Shown here piece after piece: positions 16,985 to 26,345 of a stretch of DNA of 64,000 bases. A program made the translations under genes and the position numbers. Source of the stretch: Bacillota bacterium (lineage in GTDB: Bacteria > Bacillota > Clostridia > Christensenellales > UMGS416); NCBI GenBank assembly GCA_023410875.1, contig JAEYPH010000062.1, positions 40,875 through 104,874 of the forward strand, in the 5' to 3' direction. How positions within the stretch are numbered: the first letter of the stretch is position 1; the number at the start of each line of letters is the position of its first letter. The notes beneath the pieces were generated by a model. The model ran no database searches. It was given only the letters and a program-made list of their open reading frames with translations, and was not told where the DNA came from.

Positions 16985-18773
16985 CCAGAGCCATCCCCCT
17001 TTCGCCCAGCGCTTCTTCGAAGTCGCGGTATTGGTCCATGTAGATGCCCCAGTACAGGCCCCGCTTTTGCAGCAGGTCGCTGTGGGCGCCGCGCTCGGCG
17101 ATGGCGCCGTTCTCCAGCACCAATATCTCGTCGGCATCCTTCACGGCGGAGATGCGGTGGGATATGAGCAGCGTGGTGCGCTGCGCGGCGCGCTTGGCCA
17201 GCGCCTGTTGTATTGCGTATTCGGTCTCCATGTCCACGGCGCTGGTCGCGTCGTCGAACACCAGGATGCTCGGGTTGTAGCACAACGCCCGGGCGATGGC
17301 GGCGCGCTGCTTCTGCCCTCCGGACAGGCCCATGCCGCGTTCGCCCACGATGGTGTTGTAGCCGTCTTCCAGCTTGGAGACGTATTCGCTGGCGCAGGCG
17401 GCCTCGCAGGCGGCGTCCAGCTCCTCGGGCGTGGCGTCGGGGTTGCCGAAGGCAATGTTGTTCTCCAGCGTCTCGCTGAACAGGAAGGTCTCCTGCATCA
17501 CATAGCCGATGCGGCGGCGCAGTTCCTTGAGCTTGTATTGCTTGACGTCGATGCCGTCCACGAGCACGGCGCCTTCGCCGCAATCATAGAAGCGGCCCAG
17601 CAGGTTCACGATGGTCGTCTTGCCGGAGCCCGTGGCGCCCATGATGGCCAGCGTCTGGCCGGGCTTTACCTTGAAGTTGATGTGGCGCAGCACAGGCTCG
17701 TCCTCATAACGGAACGTCACATCGCGGAACTCCACGAGGCCGGTGAAGGTCTCGGGCGCGCGGGCGTCTTCGGGTTCGCGAATCTCGGAGCCGAAGTCCA
17801 GATAATAGAACAGGCGGTCGCCGGAGCTGATGGCCTGGGTGACCATATTGACGGTGTTGGCCAGGTTGCGCAGCGGCATCATGATCATCCAGATGTAGCC
17901 GATGGCGGCGATGAGCATGCCCGGCGTCACGATGCCCTGAGCAGCCAGGTGCCCAGCCATCATCAGCACCAGCACGCTGGGCAGCGCGCCCACGAAATCC
18001 AGCGCCGAGTTGAAGTTGGCGTTGGTGCGGGTGATGTTGATGCCGATGTCCAGGTGCTTGCTGTTCTGCTCGTTGAATGCTTCGACCTCGTGGTCCTCGC
18101 GGGCGTAGGCCTTCACGACGCGCACACCGGAGATGTTCTCCTGGGCGCGGGTGTTGAGCACGGCGTTCTGCTCGCGAATCTCCCGCTGCTGGGGCCGGGC
18201 GGTGCGGTCGAACTTCCACGCCAGAAAGGCTGTCACCGGCATCACGGCCGTGACGACCAGCGCAAGGCGCCAGTCCAGCGTAAACATCGCGATCAGCGAA
18301 CCCACCAGGAAGATGCCGTGCTCGGCGATGACGGGCAGGCCGCCGGCCAGCAGCATGCGCACGGCATCCATGTCGCCGGTCATGCGGCTCATGATCTCGC
18401 CGATGCGGTGGTTGTCGTAGAAGCGGTAGGGCAGTTCGTGCAGATGGTCGTAGAGGCTCTGCCGGAAATCGAAGATGATGTTCTGGGAGATGCGCTCAAA
18501 GGTGACGCCGCGCACAAAGGCCCCCAGCGCGCGGGACATGGACAGCCCGATCAGCAGGCCCAGCACGCCGATCAGATACTCGGTGTGACCGCCCTTGATG
18601 ACCTCGTCCACAAGGAATTTTGACACATAGGGGCCGGCGATGAACGTGGCGACGAACACGAGGGTAAGCGACATTGCGAAGATGAACTTGCCACGATAGG
18701 GCTTGATTAACCTAAGGATGCGCTTGAAACTATCCAATGCAACTCTCTCCGGCAGGGAAGTCCGGAATAGCAT
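16977..18773 (-). CDS. ABC exporter half-transporter, first subunit
   Basis: A 598-aa permease-ATPase fusion. Six helices lie in the first 320 residues. The nucleotide domain has Walker A GATGSGKTT, signature LSGGQKQ, Walker B ILVFDDATSAVD and switch SHRISAV. Walker B carries Asp where the catalytic Glu is expected (DDATSAVD), the mark of the degenerate site in heterodimeric exporters, while its partner keeps Glu. The ATG at 18773 has only a poor site; a TTG at 18737 with GGAGAGAG upstream is a good alternative start. Substrate is likely a drug or lipid. Confidence 0.93.
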   Translation of the reverse strand: MLFRTSLPERVALDSFKRILRLIKPYRGKFIFAMSLTLVFVATFIAGPYVSKFLVDEVIKGGHTEYLIGVLGLLIGLSMSRALGAFVRGVTFERISQNIIFDFRQSLYDHLHELPYRFYDNHRIGEIMSRMTGDMDAVRMLLAGGLPVIAEHGIFLVGSLIAMFTLDWRLALVVTAVMPVTAFLAWKFDRTARPQQREIREQNAVLNTRAQENISGVRVVKAYAREDHEVEAFNEQNSKHLDIGINITRTNANFNSALDFVGALPSVLVLMMAGHLAAQGIVTPGMLIAAIGYIWMIMMPLRNLANTVNMVTQAISSGDRLFYYLDFGSEIREPEDARAPETFTGLVEFRDVTFRYEDEPVLRHINFKVKPGQTLAIMGATGSGKTTIVNLLGRFYDCGEGAVLVDGIDVKQYKLKELRRRIGYVMQETFLFSETLENNIAFGNPDATPEELDAACEAACASEYVSKLEDGYNTIVGERGMGLSGGQKQRAAIARALCYNPSILVFDDATSAVDMETEYAIQQALAKRAAQRTTLLISHRISAVKDADEILVLENGAIAERGAHSDLLQKRGLYWGIYMDQYRDFEEALGERGMALDA

Positions 18774-18830
18774 TCCCCGCTCTGCGAAAACTAGTTTGGC
18801 GCTGCGGCAAAAAAGAGTGAAACCGCGTCT

Positions 18831-18859
18831 ATTTTACTCATGTCGCCACCGTAATGCAA
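18831..18859 (-). promoter_or_regulatory. Promoter of the ABC exporter operon
   Basis: TTGCAT and TAAAAT separated by 17 bp on the minus strand, 58 bp before the annotated ATG. Confidence 0.65.
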
Positions 18860-18886
18860 CAAAAACCGCCCGAATTGTGGATTTGA

Positions 18887-20101
18887 ATGAGAACATTTGT
18901 GGGAAGCTCTAAAAACAGGAAAGGTTCCCGCGGCGTGGCCGGCATGTCGGCGTACTTCTTCCTGTTCGCCGCCAGCCTGAGCGCGTACACGAGCTTTGTG
19001 AGCCTGTGGCAGAGCCGGGCCTTGGGCCAGGGGCCCATGCTCATCGGCATATTGAGCGCCAGCAGCGCACTGGCGGCCTTTGTGGCGCAGCCGGCCCTTA
19101 GCCTGTTGGCCGACCGCAGCCGCACCAAAAACACCGTGCTGTGGGCGCTGCTGGCGGCGCAGGCTGCTGCTGCGCTGCTGCACCTGTGGGCGCGCCACTG
19201 GGCGGCGGTGGCGGCGGTCATGGCGGCATATACGGCGGTGCAGGGCGCGGCGCTGGCGCTCTCCAACGCGGTGATACTGGACAACCTGCGCAGGGACGAC
19301 GCCGTGGAGCGCTTCGGCGCGGTGCGCCTGAGCTATTCCTGGGGCTTCGCGCTGTCGGCGGCGCTGGCGGGCGTGCTGGCGGGCCGCAGCATGAATCTTG
19401 TGTTTGTGCTGTGTGCGGCGGTCAGCCTGGCTGCGCTGCCCGCAAGCCGGCTCATGGGCCGGGTGCCCGGCGCGCAGAGGGCCAAGGGCCGCCGCATGGG
19501 CCTGCGTGCGCTGCTGCGCTACCGCCAGTTCTGGTTTTTTGTAACTTTCAGCCTGTGTCTGCACATCACCCACAGCCTGTCCATCTGCTTTCTGCCGCTC
19601 TACTTCGCCGACCTGAACGCCCCCAGCTGGGTGTACGGCTTGGGCATCTTTGCCATGGCCGCGGCAGAGACGCCCTTTCTGCTGGGCAGCGGAAAGATCA
19701 TGAAACGCCTGAGCGTGCGCAAGGTGCTGCTGCTGCCGGGCTTGGCGTTCGTGCTGCGCTGGGCACTCACGGCGCTGTGCAACACGTGGGTTCAGCTGCT
19801 GCCGCTGTATGTGCTGCATGGCGGCGGCATCATCGTCGTGTACTTTGCATTGTCCCGCTATGTCAGCGACGAGCTGCCCGAGGAGCTCTCGGCCACGGGC
19901 CAGGCCGTCGTGAATTCCGCGGTGGTCAGCCTCTCCAGGGTTGTGGGCGCGCTGCTGGGCGGCGCGCTCTCCGGCTCCATCGGCATGCGCAACACGTTCT
20001 GGTGCATGGCGGGCCTAAGCGCCGTGGCCACGGCGGCGCTGCTGGTCAGCGTATTCAGAAATAAAGAGCGGGAAACAGAGCCAAGGAACAATATGCTTTG
20101 A
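18887..20101 (+). CDS. MFS transporter
   Basis: A 404-aa major facilitator protein with about twelve hydrophobic helices. The first starts at SAYFFLFAASLSAY; a loop resembling motif A (LADRSRTKN) lies between helices 2 and 3, and a long polar stretch near residue 200 separates the halves. It resembles the LacY/nucleoside-symporter-like branch (MFS_1-like). The ATG at 18887 lacks a good site; a GTG 17 codons further on has AGGAAAGG 10 bases upstream and may be the true start. It is divergent from the ABC exporter. Substrate unknown. Confidence 0.85.
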   Translation: MRTFVGSSKNRKGSRGVAGMSAYFFLFAASLSAYTSFVSLWQSRALGQGPMLIGILSASSALAAFVAQPALSLLADRSRTKNTVLWALLAAQAAAALLHLWARHWAAVAAVMAAYTAVQGAALALSNAVILDNLRRDDAVERFGAVRLSYSWGFALSAALAGVLAGRSMNLVFVLCAAVSLAALPASRLMGRVPGAQRAKGRRMGLRALLRYRQFWFFVTFSLCLHITHSLSICFLPLYFADLNAPSWVYGLGIFAMAAAETPFLLGSGKIMKRLSVRKVLLLPGLAFVLRWALTALCNTWVQLLPLYVLHGGGIIVVYFALSRYVSDELPEELSATGQAVVNSAVVSLSRVVGALLGGALSGSIGMRNTFWCMAGLSAVATAALLVSVFRNKERETEPRNNML

Positions 20102-20195
20102 TAACAATTCGCTTACATCCCGATGATCTTTTCATGAAACGGCCAGTATACAATAAATCTATTTGTTACTATTACAAATGATATCGGGAGGGGCC

Positions 20196-20858
20196 ATGGC
20201 GAACAGGATTCTCATCGTCGAAGACGACCGGGCAATATCGGACTTCATCGCCAGCAACCTGCAATACACAGGATATGAATACGCCGTGTTTGCCGACGGG
20301 CTGGAGGTGGCTCAGTCCTTGCAACGGGACCATGGCTTTGATTTGGCGCTGCTGGACGTGATGCTGCCGGGCATGGATGGCTTTGAGCTCATGGAGTTGG
20401 TTGGGAAATATAACATACCGGTGATCTTCGTGACGGCCAGGGCCGACATCTCCTCCAAGATCAAGGGTCTGCGGGATGGCGCCGAGGACTACATCGTGAA
20501 GCCCTTCGAAGTGCTGGAGCTGCTGGTGCGCATCGAGAAAATACTGGACCGCCTGGGCAAACGCAACAGCATGCTGCATTTTCGGGACATCACCGTGAAC
20601 CTGGAGGATCGCGCGGTGTCGCTGGCCGGCGAGGCGGTGGCGCTCAAGCCGCTGGAATTCGATCTGCTGGTCATGCTCGTCAAATACAAGAACCGTACCA
20701 TTCCCCGGGACCGCCTGCTCAACGAGATATGGGGCGTGGATTTTGTCGGCGGCACCCGAACGGTGGACGTACACGTGGCCAACCTGCGCAGGAAGCTCAA
20801 CCTGCACGAGGAACTCAAAGGCATATCCAAGATCGGCTACCGTCTGGAGGGGCAATGA
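20196..20858 (+). CDS. OmpR-family response regulator
   Basis: A 220-aa two-component response regulator. The receiver domain has the acidic pair in VEDDRAIS, the phosphoacceptor Asp in LLDVMLPGMDG near residue 52, VTARA and the KPF lysine; a winged-helix DNA-binding domain follows from about residue 125, with the RTVDVHVANLRRKL recognition segment. GGGAGGGG precedes the ATG at 20196, which is preferred over an upstream ATG without a site. It overlaps the kinase gene by ATGA and is the first gene of a long run extending to 30676, which it probably regulates. Confidence 0.95.
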   Translation: MANRILIVEDDRAISDFIASNLQYTGYEYAVFADGLEVAQSLQRDHGFDLALLDVMLPGMDGFELMELVGKYNIPVIFVTARADISSKIKGLRDGAEDYIVKPFEVLELLVRIEKILDRLGKRNSMLHFRDITVNLEDRAVSLAGEAVALKPLEFDLLVMLVKYKNRTIPRDRLLNEIWGVDFVGGTRTVDVHVANLRRKLNLHEELKGISKIGYRLEGQ

Positions 20859-22237
20859 AGCTGTGGCTCAAGCTGTCGCTGATCTGCACCGTGCTGTTGT
20901 TCTTGATCGTAGGCATAAGCACTGCGCTGCTGTTGGCGGATTCCCGCGAACAGATCCTGCGCCTCACTGTCGAGAGCTCCATGAAGGAACTGGACAACCT
21001 GAACATATCGTTGTCCAATATGGTCGGCTATTATGGCAAGGAGAATACGCAGTCCATCGTGCAAAGCTCGCTGGTTCGATACTGTTTCTCCCGCCTGGCC
21101 GGCAAAACTGCGGCCCTGTATCAGGGGAAGGAGCCATTGCAATCCAATCTGGTATTCGAACCCGGCGAGCTGCTGTCGCTGGATTCTCTGCGGGCAGGGG
21201 AATCCACCCATAAGCTCAGCACCGTCGCCGGCACAAGAATTCTGCTGACCGGCTGCAAAACCAAGCTGCTTTCACAGGAATATCGTATCTATCTGGTGAG
21301 TGACATTACCGATGTGTACTACGGCATTTCTAAAATGGTCATAGAGTTCATCACCATCGCAACTGCCGTAATTCTGGCAGGGTCTGCGCTGATCGTGCTG
21401 CTTGTCCGCCTGGCTACCCGGCCGCTTAAGGACTTGAGCCAATCGGCCAGAAGGATTGCCCAGGGTGAATATGATCAGAGGGCAGACGTACACACGCGGG
21501 ACGAGGTGGGGGAGCTGGCGCAGGATTTCAACGCCATGGCCGAAGCGGTGCAGACCCACTTCCAACGGCAGAAGGAGCTCATGCAGCGCCAGCAGCTTTT
21601 CATCAGCGGCCTCACCCACGAGTTCAAAACACCGCTGACGTCGGTGATCGGCCACTCCGAAACCCTGCTCTACACCAAAATGCCCGAGGATGTCGCCGCC
21701 AACTCCCTGGTGCACATCCATGAGCAATGCCGCTGGCTGGAACGGCTGACGCAAAAGCTGCTCCGGCTGGTTGCTCTGCAGGATGAGATCGAGCTCAAGG
21801 ATGAATCGGTGGAGGCCCTGCTGGAGGCGGCCAGGGACAGTGTGGCGGAGACGCTGGATCAGCGGGGCGTCGCACTGAGCGTCTCCTGCGGCGTCGATAC
21901 GCTGCCGATGGATTATGACTTGATGATGAGTCTGGTAATTAATCTGGTGGATAACGCATCCAAGGCTTCCGCCCGTGGGCAAACCGTCGATGTGCTGGCC
22001 TATGACGGGACTATCGAGGTGCGCGACCGCGGCATCGGCATCGCCGCAGAAGAACTGGATAAAATCACCGAACCCTTCTATATGGTTGACCGCTCCCGCA
22101 GCAAGCGCCTGGGCGGCTCCGGGCTGGGTCTGGCGCTGGTACGGGCCATTGCCGATGCCCACGGCGCCCGCCTGCACATCCAAAGCACGCCCGGACAGGG
22201 CACGTCGGTCATGGTCATATTCTCCGATAACAATTGA
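20855..22237 (+). CDS. Sensor histidine kinase
   Basis: A 460-aa membrane kinase. One helix lies at residues 5-27, followed by an extracytoplasmic sensor of about 130 residues and a second helix near 160-185. A HAMP segment (ATRPLKDLSQSARRIAQGEYDQR) follows. The H-box is SGLTHEFKTPL near residue 256, the N-box NLVDNASKA and the G-boxes DRGIGI and GGSGLGLALV. The ATG overlaps the regulator's stop. It partners the preceding response regulator and, from context, may sense an envelope-active compound. Confidence 0.95.
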   Translation: MKLWLKLSLICTVLLFLIVGISTALLLADSREQILRLTVESSMKELDNLNISLSNMVGYYGKENTQSIVQSSLVRYCFSRLAGKTAALYQGKEPLQSNLVFEPGELLSLDSLRAGESTHKLSTVAGTRILLTGCKTKLLSQEYRIYLVSDITDVYYGISKMVIEFITIATAVILAGSALIVLLVRLATRPLKDLSQSARRIAQGEYDQRADVHTRDEVGELAQDFNAMAEAVQTHFQRQKELMQRQQLFISGLTHEFKTPLTSVIGHSETLLYTKMPEDVAANSLVHIHEQCRWLERLTQKLLRLVALQDEIELKDESVEALLEAARDSVAETLDQRGVALSVSCGVDTLPMDYDLMMSLVINLVDNASKASARGQTVDVLAYDGTIEVRDRGIGIAAEELDKITEPFYMVDRSRSKRLGGSGLGLALVRAIADAHGARLHIQSTPGQGTSVMVIFSDNN

Positions 22238-22314
22238 TTTACATTTTCGTGACCTTTTTTCCGCCGGTTTGTAGGAAGATGGGAAGCACAAAGACGAATG
22301 AGGAAGGAGCACCC

Positions 22315-23886
22315 ATGAAGAAAGTCTTTTTGCTTGCCGCCTCGGCCCTGCTGGTGCTTAGCCTGTCAGCCTGCCAGCCGACGCCCAGCGAGAGCATCGT
22401 GAAGGGCAAAGACCTCGACAAGATGATTGAAAGCGCAACCAAGACCAAGCCCCCGACAGGAGCAACCGGCACGGCTGGTGAAACCGCCGCTCCTGCCGGC
22501 TCGATGATCGCCCAGCAGATGGGGGTGCAGCCCAAATACGTCAAGGAGCTCTCGGACGCCGCAGGCAAGGTGAAGATCCATGTAAACGCCGATGTCGTGG
22601 TGCCCGACGCCAAGGGCGTCACCGTGCAGCGGGTGCTGCCCCAGCCACTTACCCAGGCTACCGTGGATACGCTGATCGCCGGTCTGGTCAAGGGAAGGGC
22701 GCAGATGTTTGATGGGGATAGCTATAAACTATCCAAGAGCGAACTTCAGGAGCAGATTTTCAACTTCGAAGCGGCCATGACACAACTGAGCACCCAGGAC
22801 GACGAGAAGGTGAATCCGAAATTAAGGGGGGAGGCGGGAAAGGCAGCCTTACAGAGCCAGCTGGATGACTTGAAGAAGCAGCTGGAAACCGCCCCGGATA
22901 CGGCCACCAAAACGCCCAGTGAAGGCAAACTGCATGCGGATACCGATGGAGGCGCAGGCGAATCGCTGTATGCACTGGCCCAGAGCGAGCAAGGTGGATA
23001 TGAGAGCTTCTGGACGATCAATGATCCATCGAGTAACGTCGCCTTTGTCCGCTATACATCCGAAAAGAATTCCTATTCCAAAAACATGGGCTACTTCTAT
23101 TCCAAGACCGCGCTAGAGCAGGCTGAGGCCAGCGGCTATCGCATGGATGTCAGTTTGGCGGAGGTCGCACAGATTCCGGATGTTACGTTGACCGAGGAGG
23201 AGGCCAGGGACAAAGCACAGCAGCTGCTTCAGGCGCTGGGTATCAATAACATGGTGTGCTATTCCGCCGAGAAGCAATACGGTGGCAGCAGTGAAACCAC
23301 GATGGGAGGGACATTTGGAAGACTCTATGGCGATACTCCTTTCGTCAACCCGCGCAAAGCTGTCTGGTACTTGCGCTATGTTCGTGGCGTCAATGGTATC
23401 CCCACCACCTACACGGTGTGGGATTGCATGAAGACAGAGGAAGATTCCCCGGCTGCGCCGTGGTCCTATGAGGATATGACCTTTGCCATAGACGACAGCG
23501 GCATCGTAGGCTTCGAGTGGCGCTCGCCCTATCAGGTGACCGATACGGTCACGGAGAACTCCAATGTGATGTCCTTTGCCGAAGCGATGAACGTTTTTGA
23601 CACGATGTCGCTGGCTGTGAACGCGTGGGACGGATATGCCGATGGCAGCCCCAACCTGAAGGGTATCGAGATCGACGTCACCGAGATCCGTTTTGGGCTG
23701 ACGCGAATCACCGAGCAGGACAAGCGCAACTCCGGACTGCTGGTGCCGGCGTGGGACTTCTTAGCGAACGTGACTTACATCATGGAGACCGATGGCAAGA
23801 CCAAAAGGATGACGGACGGTCCCGTGCCCATCCTGACGGTCAACGCCATCGACGGCAGCATCATCAACCGCAGTCTGGGCTATTGA
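22315..23886 (+). CDS. Lipoprotein, possibly DUF6034 family
   Basis: A 523-aa secreted protein. The first 20 residues form a lipoprotein signal (KKVFLLAASALLVLSLSAC), so the mature protein would be anchored through Cys20. The following QPTPSESIVKGKDLDKMIE stretch resembles DUF6034 lipoproteins of Clostridia; this is recalled and not searched. The ATG at 22315 has AGGAAGGAG upstream; the longer upstream frame has no site. The remainder is globular, without motifs I recognise. It follows the two-component genes by 77 bp and may be an accessory sensor or a target of the system. Confidence 0.75.
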   Translation: MKKVFLLAASALLVLSLSACQPTPSESIVKGKDLDKMIESATKTKPPTGATGTAGETAAPAGSMIAQQMGVQPKYVKELSDAAGKVKIHVNADVVVPDAKGVTVQRVLPQPLTQATVDTLIAGLVKGRAQMFDGDSYKLSKSELQEQIFNFEAAMTQLSTQDDEKVNPKLRGEAGKAALQSQLDDLKKQLETAPDTATKTPSEGKLHADTDGGAGESLYALAQSEQGGYESFWTINDPSSNVAFVRYTSEKNSYSKNMGYFYSKTALEQAEASGYRMDVSLAEVAQIPDVTLTEEEARDKAQQLLQALGINNMVCYSAEKQYGGSSETTMGGTFGRLYGDTPFVNPRKAVWYLRYVRGVNGIPTTYTVWDCMKTEEDSPAAPWSYEDMTFAIDDSGIVGFEWRSPYQVTDTVTENSNVMSFAEAMNVFDTMSLAVNAWDGYADGSPNLKGIEIDVTEIRFGLTRITEQDKRNSGLLVPAWDFLANVTYIMETDGKTKRMTDGPVPILTVNAIDGSIINRSLGY

Positions 23887-23922
23887 TCCAACAGAATATG
23901 CACCAAATATAACACAAACGAC

Positions 23923-23963
23923 CGAGGACAGGCTGTGAGGCGCAGCCCCGCAGCCTGTCCTCG
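23923..23963 (+). other. Strong intra-cluster hairpin
   Basis: CGAGGACAGGCTG and CAGCCTGTCCTCG form a perfect 13-bp stem around a 15-base loop. Only a broken pyrimidine/T stretch follows (CACTTTTC), so it may be a leaky terminator or an mRNA processing/stability element between the lipoprotein gene and the ABC genes. Confidence 0.6.
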
Positions 23964-24020
23964 GCGTGCCCACTTTTCACACTCCGCACTGGATGTGCGA
24001 TCAATAGAAACGGATCAACG

Positions 24021-24788
24021 ATGAAAACAGACACCATGGCCTCCGACATCCGGCGAGCCCTGGCGGCAAAGGGTTTCGCTTCCGGCGTTGCCGCAATGAC
24101 GCTTATGTTGGCTATAGCGTCGATCGAGACTTTGATTTCCGGATTGAGCGCAAAGCAACCCCTGCCCAATGGGTTTCACACGCAGCTGATTCTTTCGGCG
24201 CTGGCCAGCGACGACGTGGCGCTGGCGCTGCCCATTCTGTGCGCGCTGCCCTTCACGACGGCCTTTGTGGACGACATCAAGAGCGGCTACATCCGGCAAT
24301 ACCTGCCCAGAGCCGGCGTTCGCGGGTACATCCTGGGCAAGCTCATCGCCTGCGGCCTTTCCGGCGGGCTGGTTCTGGTGGCGGGCCTGGCGGCGGCCTA
24401 CGGCCTGGCGGCGCTGGGGCTCACGCCCATGGAGCTGGCTCCGCTGCCTGACGCTGTAGTGCAACCCGTCTGGCCGGAGCTGACGCTGAACGCGCTGATC
24501 CTCTTTTGTTCCGGCGCACTGTGGTCGCTGGTGGGTTTTACGCTGGCCTCGCTGACGATGAGCCGCTACATTGCCTACGCGTCGCCGTTCGTCGTCTATT
24601 ACGTGCTGATCATACTGCACGAGCGGTATTTCAAGCAGTTTTTCGTGCTGTACCCCAAGGAGTGGTTGGTCCGCTCCCACGACTGGATGCTGAACGGCTA
24701 TGGGATACCGCTGCTGCTGTTGGAGCTGGCGGCCATTATGGGCCTGGCCTGCGCACTGGTTATAAAGAGGAGGCTGGAGCATGTATAG
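24021..24788 (+). CDS. ABC-2-type permease subunit
   Basis: A 255-aa membrane protein with about six hydrophobic helices and the layout of ABC-2 permeases: a first helix near residue 15, an FTTAFVDDIKSGYIRQYLPRA segment near residue 75 (the typical loop before helix 3), then helices to the C-terminus. It overlaps the next permease gene by 8 bp, so the two probably form a heterodimer served by the ATPase at 25704. Ribosome binding is weak (CGGAT). The exported or sensed substrate is unknown. Confidence 0.8.
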   Translation: MKTDTMASDIRRALAAKGFASGVAAMTLMLAIASIETLISGLSAKQPLPNGFHTQLILSALASDDVALALPILCALPFTTAFVDDIKSGYIRQYLPRAGVRGYILGKLIACGLSGGLVLVAGLAAAYGLAALGLTPMELAPLPDAVVQPVWPELTLNALILFCSGALWSLVGFTLASLTMSRYIAYASPFVVYYVLIILHERYFKQFFVLYPKEWLVRSHDWMLNGYGIPLLLLELAAIMGLACALVIKRRLEHV

Positions 24789-25677
24789 GGTTGCGCAAGC
24801 GTTCGCCGTAGCCAGGTACAACTTCCGGCTGTGGCACAAAAATCCACGGGTGATACTGACCTTCGCGCTGGCTTTCATACTGTGCTTTCTGCTATCAGAC
24901 AAGGTGGTGCGGTTCGCGGCGGAATACAAGACCACGATGCAGATCGTGGAGGCCTTCGTGTGGACATTTGGTGACAGCACATCCATCCTGCTGTGCTCGC
25001 TGCTGCTGCTGCTGCTGTTTGCGGACATGCCGTTCATCAGCCCCGGCACGCCGTTCTTCCTGGTGCGCATCGACCGGCGGACGTGGATCGCCGGCCAGGC
25101 GCTGTACGTCGCCATGGCCACCGCGCTGTATATGGCGTTCATACTGGTTTCCACATCCCTGGTGTGCATGAGCAGCTCCTTCACCGGCAACATGTGGAGT
25201 GCCACAGCGGCCATTCTCGGGTATTCCGGCGCAGGCAAGGCTGTTGCGCTGCCGGCCTCGGTCAAGACGCTGGAGATGAGCACACCCTACGCGTGCATGG
25301 TCACAATCTTCCTGCTGATGCTGCTGTACGCGCTGCTGGTCGCCTTCCTGATGCTGTTGTGCAACATGCGGTTCGGGCACAGGGCGGGGGCGGTCAGCGT
25401 GTTCGTCTTCAATCTGTACGGGCTGGTGCTGAATCCGGAGTTCATCCGCACGGTGTTCCATTTGCCGGAGCGCCTGCAGTACAAGGCCAACGTCGCCGCG
25501 GGGTGGCTTTCACCGCTGAACCACGCGACATATTACATGCACAATTTCGGCTATGATCTGCTGCCACGGCTGTGGCAGACGTACGCGATCTTTGGTTTTC
25601 TGATCGTCCTGTGCTTCGTGGCGGCGCTCTGGGTCGCAAGGGGCTACAATTTCCACTTTGCCGGTACTGAACCATGA
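24781..25677 (+). CDS. ABC-2-type permease subunit
   Basis: A 298-aa membrane protein with about six helices, a short cytoplasmic N-terminus, and a TPFFLVRIDRRTWIAGQALYV segment near residue 85 equivalent to the loop in its neighbour. It starts within the end of the preceding permease gene (8-bp overlap, GGAGGCTGGAGC upstream), which argues for coupled translation of a heterodimer. An ABC ATPase gene follows after 26 bp. Confidence 0.8.
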   Translation: MYRVAQAFAVARYNFRLWHKNPRVILTFALAFILCFLLSDKVVRFAAEYKTTMQIVEAFVWTFGDSTSILLCSLLLLLLFADMPFISPGTPFFLVRIDRRTWIAGQALYVAMATALYMAFILVSTSLVCMSSSFTGNMWSATAAILGYSGAGKAVALPASVKTLEMSTPYACMVTIFLLMLLYALLVAFLMLLCNMRFGHRAGAVSVFVFNLYGLVLNPEFIRTVFHLPERLQYKANVAAGWLSPLNHATYYMHNFGYDLLPRLWQTYAIFGFLIVLCFVAALWVARGYNFHFAGTEP

Positions 25678-25703
25678 GACCGGAGGGATTGGAGGGAGTC
25701 GCG

Positions 25704-26345
25704 ATGGATGCGGTGATCCGCGTGGAAGGCCTGAGCAAGAGCTTTGGCGAGGAACCGGTGCTCAAGGAGGTGACCCACGCCTTTGAGCAGGGCAGGATCC
25801 ATGGAATCGTGGGCAACAACGGCAGCGGCAAGACCGTGCTGATGAAATGCATCTGTGGCTTTCTGCGGCCTTCCACCGGACGGGTGCTGGTGGGCGGCAG
25901 AGAAGTGGGCCGGGACATGGACTTTCCCGATGACATCGGCATCATCATCGAGACGCCGGGCTTCTTGCCGGGCCTCTCGGCCATGAAGAACCTGTCCATA
26001 CTGGCCTCCCTGCGCAAGCGGATCGACGCGCAGACCATCGCCAGCACGATCCGCCTGGTGGGGCTGGACCCAGCCATGCACAAGCCGGTGGGCAAATTTT
26101 CTTTGGGCATGCGCCAGCGCCTGGGCATCGCCCAGGCCATCATGGAGGACCCGTCGGTCCTCGTGCTGGATGAGCCCTTCAACGGCCTGGACAAGAGCGG
26201 CCAGGCCCATATCCGCTCGCTCATCAAAAGTCTGCGGGCCGGCGGCAAGACGATATTGTTGGCCAGCCACAACCAGGTGGATATCGACGAGCTGTGCGAC
26301 ACCGTGTGCGAGATGGACGCCGGCGTGCTGACGGTGGTGCGATGA
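25704..26345 (+). CDS. ABC transporter ATP-binding protein (intact)
   Basis: A 213-aa ATPase with all catalytic motifs: Walker A GNNGSGKT near residue 35, a Glu-type Q-loop region (IIIETPGFL), signature SLGMRQRLG, Walker B VLVLDEPFNGLD and switch histidine in LLASHN. The start at 25704 is supported by GGAGGGAG 5-6 bases upstream; an ATG at 25674 overlapping the permease stop lacks a site. It probably energises the two ABC-2 permeases just upstream. Its stop overlaps the next gene's ATG. Confidence 0.9.
   Translation: MDAVIRVEGLSKSFGEEPVLKEVTHAFEQGRIHGIVGNNGSGKTVLMKCICGFLRPSTGRVLVGGREVGRDMDFPDDIGIIIETPGFLPGLSAMKNLSILASLRKRIDAQTIASTIRLVGLDPAMHKPVGKFSLGMRQRLGIAQAIMEDPSVLVLDEPFNGLDKSGQAHIRSLIKSLRAGGKTILLASHNQVDIDELCDTVCEMDAGVLTVVR

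Noticed and set aside
16985..17137. Upstream extension of the second ABC half-transporter
   Set aside because: It is the out-of-frame end of the first half-transporter gene.
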